In this document: one piece after another, positions 63,856 through 64,000 of the stretch | Layout of the letters: each line of letters begins with the position of its first letter | How positions within the stretch are numbered: position 1 is the first letter of the stretch | Assembly: GCA_029555205.1 (NCBI GenBank) | Contig: JAKPTB010000010.1 | Location: 1 to 64,000 of the forward strand | Source: Bacillota bacterium | GTDB taxonomy: Bacteria > Bacillota > Desulfotomaculia > Desulfotomaculales > Pelotomaculaceae | DNA length: 64,000 bases | Direction of reading: 5' to 3' | The notes under the pieces: model-generated | Databases searched by the model: none | What the model was told of the DNA's origin: nothing | What the model saw: only the letters and a program-made list of their open reading frames with translations | Position numbers and translations under genes: made by a program

Positions 63856-64000
63856 TTGGCATATCTAAAGGGGGGTATTCAACAAAATACGCTCTCAGCT
63901 TCCGGCCAGGGTACCCTGTCAGATTACGAGGATATGGTGGACGAGAACACTATTCTGGTTCAACGGACTCTACGCTCCGGTCAGAGTATCCGTTACGGTG
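63856..64000 (+). CDS. minC: Septum site-determining protein MinC, 5' part, cut by the window end
   Basis: A TTG at 63856 with GGGAGGAG upstream opens a frame that runs off the window. The visible 48 residues read AYLKGGIQQNTLSASGQ, then DENTILVQRTLRSGQSIRYG. The latter is the start of the MinC C-terminal beta-helix domain (compare VRSGQ..). In B. subtilis this point is reached after about 110 residues, here after about 33, so the N-terminal FtsZ-inhibiting domain appears to be missing. It follows the mre-mrdA cluster, the normal place for minC and minD. Confidence 0.78.
   Translation, partial: MAYLKGGIQQNTLSASGQGTLSDYEDMVDENTILVQRTLRSGQSIRYG

Overview
This 64 kb window reads as a chromosomal segment of an anaerobic, endospore-forming Bacillota (Clostridia). 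Gene order and protein character (tig-clpP-clpX-lonB-lonA-engB; valS behind a T-box leader with folC downstream; gerA/gerC; maf-radC-mreBCD-mrdA-minC; many TTG and GTG starts with strong Shine-Dalgarno sites) fit the Peptococcaceae/Desulfotomaculales, for example relatives of Pelotomaculum or Desulfotomaculum. The genus is an inference; no rRNA gene is present to settle it.

Layout. 0-6 kb: an exported Ig-like protein with a cut-off copper-amine-oxidase-N-like domain, a preQ1-I riboswitch in front of a queuosine-precursor transporter, a 53-residue peptide gene with an internal duplication, an mscL with an amber codon at codon 6, a WYL-domain regulator and an RlmA-type methyltransferase. 6.7-13.5 kb: a purple-acid-phosphatase-like phosphoesterase and an efflux operon (GbsR/MarR-type regulator, ABC ATPase, FtsX-type permease, HlyD-type adaptor) behind a perfect palindrome. 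13.5-20.6 kb: ilvD, a small HAAS-like protein, then cysK - Rrf2 regulator - iscS (cysteine and Fe-S supply) and a divergent cis-prenyltransferase. 20.7-30 kb: cupin, DUF2512, DUF1992, an old-yellow-enzyme-type oxidoreductase, pncB, a DUF3006/ComEC-like pair, a HIT protein and small unknowns. 30-32.4 kb: a patch of gene decay around tRNA genes (intact tRNA-Leu, Lys, Gln and His; a truncated tRNA-Leu; intact phnD followed by a broken phnC; an istB remnant). 32.6-45.4 kb: a candidate small RNA, the protein quality-control block tig-clpP-clpX, a large parallel beta-helix surface protein broken by one in-frame TAG, an acetate transporter, lonB, lonA and engB. 45.5-52.2 kb: a Pro/Ala-rich lipoprotein, an orphan ABC substrate-binding protein, a TIGR04086 membrane protein, an orphan Dam-type methylase, and T-box-valS. 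52.4-64 kb: folC, a germinant-receptor pair (A and C subunits, no B subunit), DUF4321, maf, radC, the cell-shape and wall genes mreB-mreC-mreD-mrdA, and the start of a minC that seems to lack the usual N-terminal domain.

The genes combine ordinary housekeeping (branched-chain amino acid, cysteine, NAD and folate metabolism; proteolysis; cell shape and division; spore germination) with small accessory pieces. No prophage, CRISPR array or complete insertion sequence is visible. The items most worth a second look are the two in-frame amber codons in otherwise intact genes, the duplicated-motif peptide gene, the promoter-to-terminator unit without an ORF upstream of tig, the near-promoter palindromes, and the decay patch at 30-32 kb.
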